From the NCBI GenBank assembly GCA_008501655.1, contig QQUK01000064.1, positions 6,358 to 12,052 of the forward strand: a stretch of DNA of 5,695 nt, read 5' to 3'. The notes beneath the pieces were generated by a model. The model was not told the DNA's origin. It saw nothing but the letters and a program-made list of their open reading frames with translations, and did not search any database. This document shows positions 1-5,548 of this stretch, in pieces (the stretch's first letter is position 1; every line of letters starts with the position of its first letter). A program made the position numbers and the translations under genes. The DNA comes from Calditrichota bacterium (GTDB taxonomy: Bacteria > Zixibacteria > MSB-5A5 > GN15 > FEB-12).

Positions 1-530
1 GCAATCAACCTCAAAAGCCCGGAAGTTTTGTCGTTGCAGATAAAGCTGCCGTTCAAAACATGTCGGTTACTCCGGAGACTAAAGTTGCTGATTTAGTTGA
101 TGCGCTCCCTTCTCTGAAACAGACATTGATTGACTGCGGATTGCTTTCTCTGCAGATGCCGGGGCATATTGACAAAGTACGCCAGATGGGCATTACAATC
201 GGGATGGCTGCAGCAAACCATTCGCTGGATATCGATGCGATGATTTTGAAACTTGAGAAAGAACTCAAAGCGAATGGATATTCAACCAATCCGAATCTTG
301 ACGACTACGCACCTACATCAGACCTTGACCCGCAGAATCTGACGACTGATATTTTGATTGGCGATATAATAGAAACATTTCCGAAGTCGAAAGTTTTGTT
401 TCAGCAATATTTTGGTGACGGCTGTTTTGAATGTCCCGGTCAATCGTATGAATCTCTTGATATGGCCTGCCGGATGCATTCGGTCGACCCGGAGAAATTT
501 CTGTCGGAGTTGAAAGAGGTTCTGGCGTAA
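1..530 (+). CDS. Tandem DUF1858-domain protein, 5' end outside window
   Basis: The reading frame (first full codon at base 3) is open from the window edge to TAA at 528-530. The first ATG is at 60, but no Shine-Dalgarno sequence precedes it and the upstream codons read as plausible protein, so the gene probably starts before the window. Counting from that Met, residues about 2-70 and 88-156 form two copies of a small helical domain resembling DUF1858, which is often found in redox or iron-sulfur associated proteins. The second copy has the typical CxxC (C122-F-E-C125, followed by P-G), consistent with metal or redox chemistry. The first copy has only C26, and the CxxC position is replaced. 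The domain call rests on the pattern '..FPKSKVLFQQYF.GCFECPG..ESL..A...H..D...FL.EL'. The biochemical role is unknown. A hairpin repeat begins 18 nt after the stop. The convergent neighbour is the PhaR-like gene. Confidence 0.7.
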   Translation, partial: NQPQKPGSFVVADKAAVQNMSVTPETKVADLVDALPSLKQTLIDCGLLSLQMPGHIDKVRQMGITIGMAAANHSLDIDAMILKLEKELKANGYSTNPNLDDYAPTSDLDPQNLTTDILIGDIIETFPKSKVLFQQYFGDGCFECPGQSYESLDMACRMHSVDPEKFLSELKEVLA

Positions 531-548
531 GGTATCTCTTTCTATCAT

Positions 549-571
549 CCCACCGCAAGCGGTGGGGCACC
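549..571 (-). repeat. Hairpin repeat, family 1, copy 1
   Basis: CCCACCGC, AA, GCGGTGGG forms a perfect 8-bp inverted repeat (549-566) followed by GCACC. Read on the minus strand it begins GGTGCCCCAC, matching the copies at 708-730 and 5295-5316. No T-run follows on the plus strand, so it is a poor intrinsic terminator for the upstream gene. It is better described as a dispersed REP-like palindrome. Confidence 0.75.
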
Positions 572-628
572 CTGCTTTGGTCGGTTATATGTTTGGCGGT
601 GGTGATGCTCCTGTTGATTGTCCGTAGG

Positions 629-660
629 ACACACCCCCAGCCCCTCTTTTTAGAGGGGAG
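629..660 (-). repeat. C-rich hairpin repeat, family 2, copy 1
   Basis: This 32-nt unit starts ACACACCCCCAG and contains the stem CCCCTCT (641-647), loop TTTT, and AGAGGGG (652-658). It is the reverse complement of 5549-5580 at 30 of 32 positions; both differences fall in the loop. Confidence 0.8.
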
Positions 661-671
661 TAATTTTAGTC

Positions 672-695
672 CCCTTCGACCCTACTCAGGGTGAG
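672..695 (-). repeat. Divergent family 3 repeat, copy 1
   Basis: On the minus strand this reads CTCACCCTGAG then TAGGGTCGAAGGG, a variant of the unit TCACACTGAGCGGAGTCGAAG seen at 5481 and 5583. An internal dyad ACCCT (679-683), ACTC, AGGGT (688-692) is present. Membership is by visual similarity and less sure than for the other copies. Confidence 0.5.
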
Positions 696-707
696 TTGAA
701 TAGTAAA

Positions 708-730
708 CCCACCCCAAGGGGTGGGCTACC
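708..730 (-). repeat. Hairpin repeat, family 1, copy 2
   Basis: CCCACCCC, AA, GGGGTGGG forms a perfect 8-bp stem (708-725) followed by CTACC. On the minus strand it begins GGTAGCCCAC, identical to the first ten bases of the copy at 5295. The inner stem bases differ from the other copies but still pair. Confidence 0.75.
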
Positions 731-747
731 TATGTCTTTTGGGGATT

Positions 748-789
748 GTCGGGTTCTTCACGCGCTATCGCTTGTTCAGCGAACCCGAC
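748..789. repeat. 9-bp inverted repeat with 24-nt loop
   Basis: GTCGGGTTC (748-756) and GAACCCGAC (781-789) are perfect reverse complements, separated by 24 nt that contain further short dyads. No other copy is visible in the window. The form suggests another dispersed palindromic element. It lies in the convergent gap, downstream of the PhaR-like gene on the minus strand. Confidence 0.6.
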
Positions 790-798
790 CTACAAAAA

Positions 799-822
799 CT
801 TCGATTCCGCTTAGTGTGACTT
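799..822 (-). repeat. Family 3 repeat, copy 2
   Basis: On the minus strand this reads AAGTCACACTAAGCGG then AATCGAAG. It matches the first 24 bases of the repeats at 5481 and 5583 with two mismatches, in inverted orientation. It lies 5 nt beyond the stop of the PhaR-like gene, in the sense direction of that gene. Confidence 0.75.
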
Positions 823-827
823 TAAAG

Positions 828-1424
828 TTACTTCGACATCTCTTTCAAAGATTTTTCAATCGACTTGAGTGATTTATTGAGTTTGTCGACTTTCTTTTCA
901 AGTTTTGCCAGGTCGGTCTGTTTGGCAAGATTCAGTTTTGCTACGGCATCTTTGATATCTTTGCCAGTTTTTTCAGCACCTTTGGAAATTTTGTCTTTCC
1001 ATTCGGTTGTTGATTTTTCCGCTTTATCGAGCATTTCCATGACCGCTTTTTTGCGGTCCGATTTGTCGAGTTCACCTTTTTTAATCAGGTCATCAATAAT
1101 CGCTTCAGCCTTTGCTTTGGTGACATGGAAAGCACCAATCGAGGCGAGCACTGTGTTTTTTAAGACGGACATAGATTTATCTCCTCCTAAGGAAATAATT
1201 TTAGTTAACAGTTCCTTTGATTCTTTTACGTCATCCCAACGGATTGTTTCCGTAATAAGTATTCTCCCTAATATTTCAAGAGTTATATCATCACCGGTTT
1301 TGGTATCGATTACCTGAATATCTCTCCCGGTTTTGACCATCTCAGCAAGGTCCGTTTGCGTAATGGTCGTACTTGATTCAATATCGTAGAGTCTCCGGTT
1401 GGAATATCGTTTTATAACTTTCAT
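828..1424 (-). CDS. PhaR-like DNA-binding domain fused to phasin-like helical domain
   Basis: This 198-residue protein has two parts. Residues 1-60 (KVIKRYSNRRLYD, then DLAEMV and VIDTKTGDDIT) match the N-terminal domain of polyhydroxyalkanoate synthesis regulators of the PhaR/PhbF type, which binds DNA in known members. Residues about 78-135 (NTVLASIGAFHVTKAKAEAI..LIKKGELD) resemble the PHA-regulator phasin family (COG3937 type). The rest, to the C-terminus, is Lys-rich, amphipathic and probably coiled coil (LEKKVDKLNKSLKSIEKSLKEM). An upstream GTG at 1442 is in frame. I chose the ATG at 1424 because the family begins at this point and because the promoter at 1431-1459 would place the transcript start at about this ATG. 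No PHA synthase, thiolase or reductase gene is nearby, so a role in PHA control is unproven; it may act as a general or surface-binding regulator. An intrinsic terminator separates it from the receiver gene upstream. Confidence 0.78.
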   Translation of the reverse strand: MKVIKRYSNRRLYDIESSTTITQTDLAEMVKTGRDIQVIDTKTGDDITLEILGRILITETIRWDDVKESKELLTKIISLGGDKSMSVLKNTVLASIGAFHVTKAKAEAIIDDLIKKGELDKSDRKKAVMEMLDKAEKSTTEWKDKISKGAEKTGKDIKDAVAKLNLAKQTDLAKLEKKVDKLNKSLKSIEKSLKEMSK

Positions 1425-1430
1425 ATCTGC

Positions 1431-1459
1431 AATATAGTGCACCGCACAATTTTTGTCAA
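1431..1459 (-). promoter_or_regulatory. Sigma70-type promoter for the PhaR-like gene
   Basis: On the minus strand, TTGACA (1459-1454), a 17-nt spacer, and TATATT (1436-1431) form a near-consensus promoter. Transcription would start about 6-8 nt downstream, at 1423-1425, which is the A of the ATG at 1424. The mRNA would therefore be leaderless or nearly so. The -35 box begins one base beyond the U-tract of the preceding terminator. Confidence 0.7.
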
Positions 1460-1460
1460 T

Positions 1461-1496
1461 AAAAAAACAGCGGCTGATTTCGACCGCTGTTTTTTT
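1461..1496 (-). terminator. Intrinsic terminator after the first-listed receiver gene, symmetrical
   Basis: A perfect 13-bp inverted repeat (1461-1473 with 1484-1496) has the core CAGCGG/CCGCTG and a 10-nt loop. On the minus strand it ends in seven T's (1467-1461) and lies 8 nt after the receiver stop at 1505. It also carries A/T tracts on the other strand, so it could work both ways, but no plus-strand gene leads into it. Confidence 0.9.
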
Positions 1497-1504
1497 AAAT
1501 TTTC

Positions 1505-1906
1505 TTACATATTGCCGGTCGACATCATCACGATATTGACAATCTCCAGAAGTCTTTCGCAGGAGAACGGTTTTTTGATAAACATATCTCCACCGGATTT
1601 GAAGGAACGTCCCATATCATCGGAACGGTCTTTACCGGTCAAGAATATCACCGGAGTGTTAACGAATTCCGGATCCTGTTTAAGCTGTTGACAGATTTCG
1701 TATCCATCTATACCGGGCATCATAATATCTAACAAAATAACATTTGGTTTAACATTTTTGATTTTCTTGATAGCTTCAACCGGATTGTTTTCGGTGGTAA
1801 CTTGAAAACCATGTTCTGTTAAAAACGTATCGACAATTTCAGTTATTTCGGATTCATCGTCAACGATGAAAACTTTTGCTGTATTTATTGGTATTTTGTA
1901 CGACAT
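1505..1906 (-). CDS. Stand-alone response regulator receiver (CheY-like)
   Basis: This 133-residue protein consists of one receiver (REC) domain and no output domain. The phosphorylation site is complete: acidic pair D16-D17 (VDD), phospho-acceptor D60 (LLDIMMPGIDGYE), switch T90 (FLTGK) and K112 (KKPF), with F109 at the usual aromatic switch position. Such proteins take phosphate from a histidine kinase and act by binding partners or passing phosphate on. No kinase gene is in the window. The start ATG (1906-1904) has a weak GGAT 5 nt upstream. The gene follows the receiver at 1970-2359 after 62 nt with no terminator in between, so co-transcription is plausible. The two receivers share about 45 of some 120 aligned residues by my hand count, suggesting an old tandem duplication. 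Confidence 0.94.
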   Translation of the reverse strand: MSYKIPINTAKVFIVDDESEITEIVDTFLTEHGFQVTTENNPVEAIKKIKNVKPNVILLDIMMPGIDGYEICQQLKQDPEFVNTPVIFLTGKDRSDDMGRSFKSGGDMFIKKPFSCERLLEIVNIVMMSTGNM

Positions 1907-1969
1907 GGTTTATCCATATTTAAGTTATGTTTTTATCTATTATTTATATCGGTAACTCTGATAAAAAAC

Positions 1970-2359
1970 TTAATCAACAGCAAGGGAACTCATAATCAGG
2001 TTCACCAGGTCTCTAAGTTGTTGATTGTTAAACGGTTTCCGGACATAGCCGGCACCGCCGGTTGCAAAAGCTTTTCCCCCGTCTTCACTTGCTGATTTAC
2101 CGGTTAAAAAGACCACCGGGACGTCGGTCAGTTTCGGATTTTTTTTGATCTCTTCGGTAGCCTGGTAGCCGTCCATATCAGGCATGGTAATATCCATTAA
2201 GATTAAATCGGGTTGAATCTCACCCGCTTTTACCAACCCATCTTTTCCATTGTTAGCGGTAAATACCGGATAGCCCTCTTTAGTCAGGATAGATTTTATA
2301 AGATCAACAATTGTTGTATCATCATCGATTACTAAAATCTTTTGATTTTCCTTAGCCAT
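1970..2359 (-). CDS. Stand-alone response regulator receiver (CheY-like), paralogue
   Basis: This 129-residue protein is a single receiver domain. The conserved site is intact: D12-D13 (VIDDD), phospho-acceptor D56 (LMDITMPDMDGY), T86 (FLTGK), Y105 and K108 (RKPF). There is no DNA-binding or enzymatic output domain. The ATG at 2359-2357 has a good ribosome site (GGAG, 6 nt upstream). It is the first gene of the minus-strand group and is divergent from smpB, so its promoter must lie in 2370-2486; I could not identify a convincing one. The alpha-4/beta-5 region (TGGAGYVRKPFNNQQL) differs from the paralogue (SGGDMFIKKPFSCERL), so the two probably contact different partners. Confidence 0.95.
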   Translation of the reverse strand: MAKENQKILVIDDDTTIVDLIKSILTKEGYPVFTANNGKDGLVKAGEIQPDLILMDITMPDMDGYQATEEIKKNPKLTDVPVVFLTGKSASEDGGKAFATGGAGYVRKPFNNQQLRDLVNLIMSSLAVD

Positions 2360-2365
2360 TTTTTA

Positions 2366-2369
2366 CTCC
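2366..2369 (-). promoter_or_regulatory. Ribosome binding site of the upstream receiver gene
   Basis: GGAG on the minus strand lies 6 nt before the ATG at 2359. It is the clearest Shine-Dalgarno sequence among the minus-strand genes and fixes this start. Confidence 0.75.
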
Positions 2370-2419
2370 AAATCAGTTTAAGATTTCTGTCCCTTTACCT
2401 TATTAGTATCGGTAGAACA

Positions 2420-2441
2420 GTGAGTATCTGTATATAATCAC
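2420..2441 (+). promoter_or_regulatory. Probable smpB operon -10 box inside an operator-like dyad
   Basis: TATAAT at 2433-2438 is a consensus -10 box and would start transcription near 2445, about 40 nt before the smpB ATG. No good -35 is seen at the right distance (2410-2415 reads CGGTAG). The box lies within an imperfect inverted repeat: GTGAGTAT (2420-2427), 6 nt, ATAATCAC (2434-2441), with 7 of 8 positions pairing. A protein bound here would block the -10 box. The weak -35 would fit a promoter that needs an activator. Operator function is inferred only from symmetry and position. Confidence 0.5.
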
Positions 2442-2486
2442 TATTTTTAATTGCTAAAATGGGCGAAAAATCCTATTCTGAAAGCT

Positions 2487-2951
2487 ATGACAGAGGAAAA
2501 AAACGTTAAATATATAGCCAAAAACCGTAAGGCGAGGCATGATTATACAATAGTGGAGACTATTGAGGCAGGTATTTCTCTGCTTGGTTCAGAGGTGAAA
2601 TCACTTCGTGAGGGGAAAGTTACCATTTCGGATGCATATGCTGAAGTTTCAGGTGGTGAAATAATCCTGAAAAACCTGCATATTTCCCAGTACAAAATGG
2701 CGACAAGAGAAAATCATGATCCTTTACGACCAAGACGGCTTCTTTTGCATAAACGGGAGATTCGCAAACTTTTTGCCAAAACTGAGCAGAAAGGGATGAC
2801 GTTGATACCGCTTGCTATTTATCTGAAAGGTAATCGAGTTAAAATCGAACTGGCTGTAGCTGTCGGACGTAAAAAGTATGATAAACGGGACGCTCTGGCG
2901 AAAGCTGATGCTGCCAAAAAAATAAAACAGGCTATGAAAAAAGATTATTAG
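2487..2951 (+). CDS. smpB: SsrA-binding protein SmpB
   Basis: SmpB binds tmRNA (ssrA) and brings it to stalled ribosomes, so that the nascent peptide is tagged and the ribosome released. The 154-residue length is normal. Characteristic segments are IAKNRKARHDYTI at the N-terminus, GSEVKSLREGKVTISDAYA (the tmRNA-binding barrel region), NLHISQY, RPRRLLLHKREI, and the basic tail GRKKYDKRDALAKADAAKK, which becomes helical in the mRNA channel. The ATG at 2487 gives the usual family N-terminus. The frame extends upstream to a TTG at 2451, which would add 12 atypical residues and lies very close to the predicted transcript start. It is the first gene of a three-gene operon. The ssrA gene, often near smpB, is not in the window. 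Confidence 0.97.
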   Translation: MTEEKNVKYIAKNRKARHDYTIVETIEAGISLLGSEVKSLREGKVTISDAYAEVSGGEIILKNLHISQYKMATRENHDPLRPRRLLLHKREIRKLFAKTEQKGMTLIPLAIYLKGNRVKIELAVAVGRKKYDKRDALAKADAAKKIKQAMKKDY

Positions 2952-2954
2952 CAT

Positions 2955-4445
2955 ATGAAAAAACTGTTACTGATTTTTATACTTTTTACAATTTTCATCA
3001 TTCCGGATTCCGGAAATACCAAAGATACAAAAGTTCTGATTTCCGGCACCGAGGAAAAAATCGAACGGATCGAGGATAACGATGTTCAGTTCGTTTCGTT
3101 TTCCCAGCTTGTCGAATATGTCGGCGGTACGTTGGATTGGATGATAGTCGGCCATCAGATTTTGTATGTCGAGGATACCAACCGGTTTGAGTTTGTTATC
3201 GGGTCACCTTATTTTAAACGGAATGATTCCCTCTTTAACATGACCTATCCGGCAAAGATAAAAGACGGGATGCTTTTTCTGCCGGCCCAGACGTTTATCC
3301 GCTTCTGGGATGAAGTTCTCTATCAGAAAATTGTATACGATAGAGATGCCAATACTATCCGTATCAATTCAGAATATTTTAATGTCAATGATATGATTGT
3401 CACTCAAAAGGCTAATGGGCTTTTGATTGAAATTTATCTCTCCTCTGCCATGGCATACGATGTTTATGTCACCGAGGGCAACTGGATAAATATCTCGATT
3501 CGAAACGGAAAATTAAACCGGGCACAGATACAATCGCGGCAGAATAACAGATTCATGTACAGTTTAAAAACCCATCAGCAGGAAGGTGCCGGGCAGGTCT
3601 CGCTCCGCTTAAAACGCAAGGTTGAGAAATGGCATCATAAACTGCAGAATAATCCCCCGAGGATTCAGATATCGATAGCTGATGTAAATTTTGAGATGGA
3701 TGAAACGGATACTACTCCAATAATCGGACCGGATAACAAGATAGATGTCATTGTAATTGATGCCGGACATGGTGGTTCGCAATCCGGTGCGGTTGGACAG
3801 AAAAAAACAAAAGAAAAAGATATCGCTCTGGATATTGCTAAAGAACTTGCCAAAATCATCCGGAAAGATAAACAGTTTAAAGTAATCATGACCCGTGACC
3901 GGGACATAACTGTTTCCCTTGAAGAACGGGCAAAAATAGCCAATAAAGCTGCTTGCGACCTGTTCATTTCCATTCATGCCAATGCCTCACCGAAAAAACA
4001 TGTCCATGGCTGGAATGTCTTCTTTTTAGCACAGGCAAAAAATGATTCCGCCCGCTCGGTTGCTCAGTTTGAAAACTCGGCGTTTTTAAAAGAGCTCAAT
4101 CCGGACAATGAAGAGGATAAGCTTCCGATGGTCGATTACAATGACCCGATTTTGGGGATAATCAATGAAATGATTATGACCGAGTTCCAGACGGAGTCAT
4201 TTGATTTTGCAATGATGGTTGATAAAGAGTTTAGAAGGAAGTTAAAAACAAAACCGCGCGGTGTTGACCAGGCTGGATTTTTTGTTCTGAATAAAGTGTA
4301 CGCACCTTCAGTGCTTATTGAAGCCGGATTTATTACCAACAAGGCAGAAGAGAAACTTCTGAAAAAAGATGACTTCCAAAAAGATATTGCAGAATCTCTG
4401 TATAATGCAATCAAGAGATTCAAAGGAAAATACGAGAGTAATTAA
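2955..4445 (+). CDS. Exported N-acetylmuramoyl-L-alanine amidase (Amidase_3, AmiC type)
   Basis: This zinc enzyme cuts the amide bond between N-acetylmuramic acid and the stem peptide of peptidoglycan and acts outside the cytoplasmic membrane. The 496 residues comprise: a signal peptide (KK then a hydrophobic stretch, about 1-20, no lipobox); a copper-amine-oxidase-N-like repeat (about 44-137, FVSFSQLVEYVGGTLDW ... LFLPAQTFIRFW); an AMIN-like beta region (about 145-246) that in relatives targets the enzyme to septal wall; and Amidase_3 (about 262-492). Zinc ligands are H272 (DAGHGG), E287 and H341 (SIHANA); catalytic E456 is in IEAGFITN. Residues about 360-425 (ENS, then DPILGIINEMIM..SFDFAMMV) match the helical insert that covers the active site in AmiB/AmiC-type enzymes, so an activator of the EnvC/NlpD (LytM) class is expected. 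The ATG lies 3 nt after the smpB stop without a clear Shine-Dalgarno, suggesting translational coupling. Confidence 0.95.
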   Translation: MKKLLLIFILFTIFIIPDSGNTKDTKVLISGTEEKIERIEDNDVQFVSFSQLVEYVGGTLDWMIVGHQILYVEDTNRFEFVIGSPYFKRNDSLFNMTYPAKIKDGMLFLPAQTFIRFWDEVLYQKIVYDRDANTIRINSEYFNVNDMIVTQKANGLLIEIYLSSAMAYDVYVTEGNWINISIRNGKLNRAQIQSRQNNRFMYSLKTHQQEGAGQVSLRLKRKVEKWHHKLQNNPPRIQISIADVNFEMDETDTTPIIGPDNKIDVIVIDAGHGGSQSGAVGQKKTKEKDIALDIAKELAKIIRKDKQFKVIMTRDRDITVSLEERAKIANKAACDLFISIHANASPKKHVHGWNVFFLAQAKNDSARSVAQFENSAFLKELNPDNEEDKLPMVDYNDPILGIINEMIMTEFQTESFDFAMMVDKEFRRKLKTKPRGVDQAGFFVLNKVYAPSVLIEAGFITNKAEEKLLKKDDFQKDIAESLYNAIKRFKGKYESN

Positions 4446-5282
4446 ATGAATGAACAAAAAGCAACCTCTGCCCCGATTGGGATATTCGACTCCGGTGTCG
4501 GTGGATTAACGGTCCTGAAAGAAGTTCTCAAACTTCTGCCTTTTGAAAATATTGTCTATTTTGGTGATGTCGGTCGTACTCCCTACGGTGGACGTTCCAA
4601 GGAGATTATCACCCAGTTCACGACTCAGGATGTAAAGTTTCTGCAGGAACAGCATGTGAAGTATATTATCTGCGCCTGTAACTCGGCATCATCGGTGGCG
4701 CTTGAAGAAGTTCAGAAAAACTTTGACATCCCGATGACCGGAGTGATCGAACCAGGCGCTAAAGCAGCTGTTGAAAAAACCAAAGATGGGAAGATTGGGA
4801 TTATCGGAACAAATGCTACGATTAATTCTAACGCTTATGCTTCGTTGATACATGACATCGACCCTACTCTCAAAGTCTTTTCGCTTGCCTGTCCCCTCTT
4901 TGTTCCTCTCGCTGAGGAAGGCTACATCGACAAAGAAGCTACCTATCTGATTGCCAAAGATTATCTGCAGACGATGAAAGATGTCGGCGTTGATACACTG
5001 GTACTAGGATGTACCCACTATCCAATCTTAAAAGAAGTGATCGCTAATGTAATGGGTGATGATGTTACGCTGATTGATTCCGGTGAAGAGACAGCTAAAG
5101 CGTCGTATAATATTATCGGTGAATCCGGTTTGTTTAATCCGAAATGTAATCAGAATCCGACTATTGCGGGTGAGTTGAAATATTTTGTTTCCGATGTCCC
5201 TGAGAAATTCTCCAAAGTCGCCACCCGGTTTATGGGTAAAGAGGTTATCAATATCACCCGAGTGGATATTAGTAAGTATTGA
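4446..5282 (+). CDS. murI: Glutamate racemase
   Basis: MurI converts L-glutamate to D-glutamate for the peptidoglycan stem peptide, in the cytoplasm and without a cofactor. The 278 residues are full length. Motifs in order: IGIFDSGVGGLTVL (D15, S16); YFGDVGRTPYG (37-48); the first catalytic cysteine C78 in ACNSAS (many members have ACNTAS); GVIEPGA (99-105); GTNATI (121-126); the second catalytic cysteine C189 with H191 in GCTHYP; and a C-terminal FSKVATRFMG that is typical of the family. The ATG directly abuts the amidase TAA (0 nt gap). GAGAG at 4434-4438 is a plausible ribosome site inside the amidase gene. Co-transcription with the amidase groups wall synthesis and wall hydrolysis. It is the last gene before the right-hand repeat region, and no T-tailed terminator is seen after it. 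Confidence 0.97.
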   Translation: MNEQKATSAPIGIFDSGVGGLTVLKEVLKLLPFENIVYFGDVGRTPYGGRSKEIITQFTTQDVKFLQEQHVKYIICACNSASSVALEEVQKNFDIPMTGVIEPGAKAAVEKTKDGKIGIIGTNATINSNAYASLIHDIDPTLKVFSLACPLFVPLAEEGYIDKEATYLIAKDYLQTMKDVGVDTLVLGCTHYPILKEVIANVMGDDVTLIDSGEETAKASYNIIGESGLFNPKCNQNPTIAGELKYFVSDVPEKFSKVATRFMGKEVINITRVDISKY

Positions 5283-5294
5283 AGATAAAATCTG

Positions 5295-5316
5295 GTAGCC
5301 CACTGCTTGCAGTGGG
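5295..5316 (+). repeat. Hairpin repeat, family 1, copy 3
   Basis: GGTAG followed by CCCACTGC, TT, GCAGTGGG makes a perfect 8-bp stem at 5299-5316, beginning 17 nt after the murI stop. It is the inverted counterpart of the copies at 549 and 708. A second small hairpin follows (GACTCT 5316-5321 with AGAGTC 5329-5334). There is no T-run, so a terminator role is doubtful, although it could stabilise the mRNA 3' end. Confidence 0.75.
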
Positions 5317-5335
5317 ACTCTGTTCCTTAGAGTCT

Positions 5336-5360
5336 GTCACACTGAGCTTGTCGAAGTGTG
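5336..5360 (+). repeat. Family 3 repeat, copy 3 (palindromic variant)
   Basis: GTCACACTGAGC then TTGTCGAAGTGTG matches the family 3 unit except that the centre reads TT where the others have GGA. The ends CACACT (5338-5343) and AGTGTG (5355-5360) are complementary. Confidence 0.7.
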
Positions 5361-5369
5361 CACTATATT

Positions 5370-5400
5370 CTCCCCACTATTAAAACCGGCTGGGTGTATA
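5370..5400 (+). repeat. Decayed family 2 repeat, copy 2
   Basis: CTCCCCACTATTAAAA then CCGGCTGGGTGTATA aligns with 5549-5583 across the whole unit. Substitutions have broken the hairpin stem, and two bases are missing in the G-run. It appears to be an old copy. The call is by eye. Confidence 0.45.
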
Positions 5401-5447
5401 TTTGTGAATAGAGAGAATACATTTTTTCACGACTTAACTGAAACTGG

Positions 5448-5468
5448 ATTCCTGAGCAAGTCAGGAAT
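5448..5468. repeat. 8-bp hairpin
   Basis: ATTCCTGA (5448-5455), loop GCAAG, TCAGGAAT (5461-5468) is a perfect inverted repeat followed by GACATTG. It resembles another common dispersed palindrome, but only one copy is present here. Confidence 0.55.
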
Positions 5469-5480
5469 GACATTGTTTAA

Positions 5481-5544
5481 AAGTCACACTGAGCGGAGTC
5501 GAAGTGGACTTTTTCGTGGGCGGCAGACACCCTCGTCTGCCCCT
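5481..5544 (+). repeat. 64-nt composite repeat, copy 1 (family 3 plus CAGAC hairpin)
   Basis: The first 24 nt are a family 3 unit (AAGTCACACTGAGCGG then AGTCGAAG). After a short T-rich link comes CGTGGGCGGCAGAC, then a hairpin GGCAGAC/GTCTGCC with loop ACCCTC. It aligns without gaps to 5583-5646, with 59 of 64 identical by my count. Confidence 0.85.
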
Positions 5545-5548
5545 ATAA

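Noticed and set aside
549..566. Intrinsic terminator for the DUF1858 gene
   Set aside because: The stem is perfect but no T-run follows on the plus strand, and the sequence belongs to a repeat family seen twice more in the window.
816..831. 16-bp near-palindrome across the stop of the PhaR-like gene
   Set aside because: It is AT-rich, has one mismatch, appears only once, and is within what chance allows. It partly overlaps the family 3 repeat.
865..1317. Plus-strand open reading frame opposite the PhaR-like gene
   Set aside because: It is Ser/Phe-rich shadow sequence of a Lys-rich gene and resembles no known protein.
1425..1442. GTG start for the PhaR-like protein
   Set aside because: It has no ribosome site and would lie inside the promoter, upstream of the predicted transcript start. 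The family N-terminus begins at the ATG at 1424.
2451..2486. TTG start giving a 12-residue longer SmpB
   Set aside because: The added residues are not typical of SmpB, the TTG lies only about 6 nt after the predicted transcript start, and the ATG at 2487 gives the normal family length and N-terminus.
3609..3977. Antisense open reading frames within the amidase gene
   Set aside because: They overlap the strongly conserved amidase domain, have no ribosome site, and their translations look like shadow sequence.
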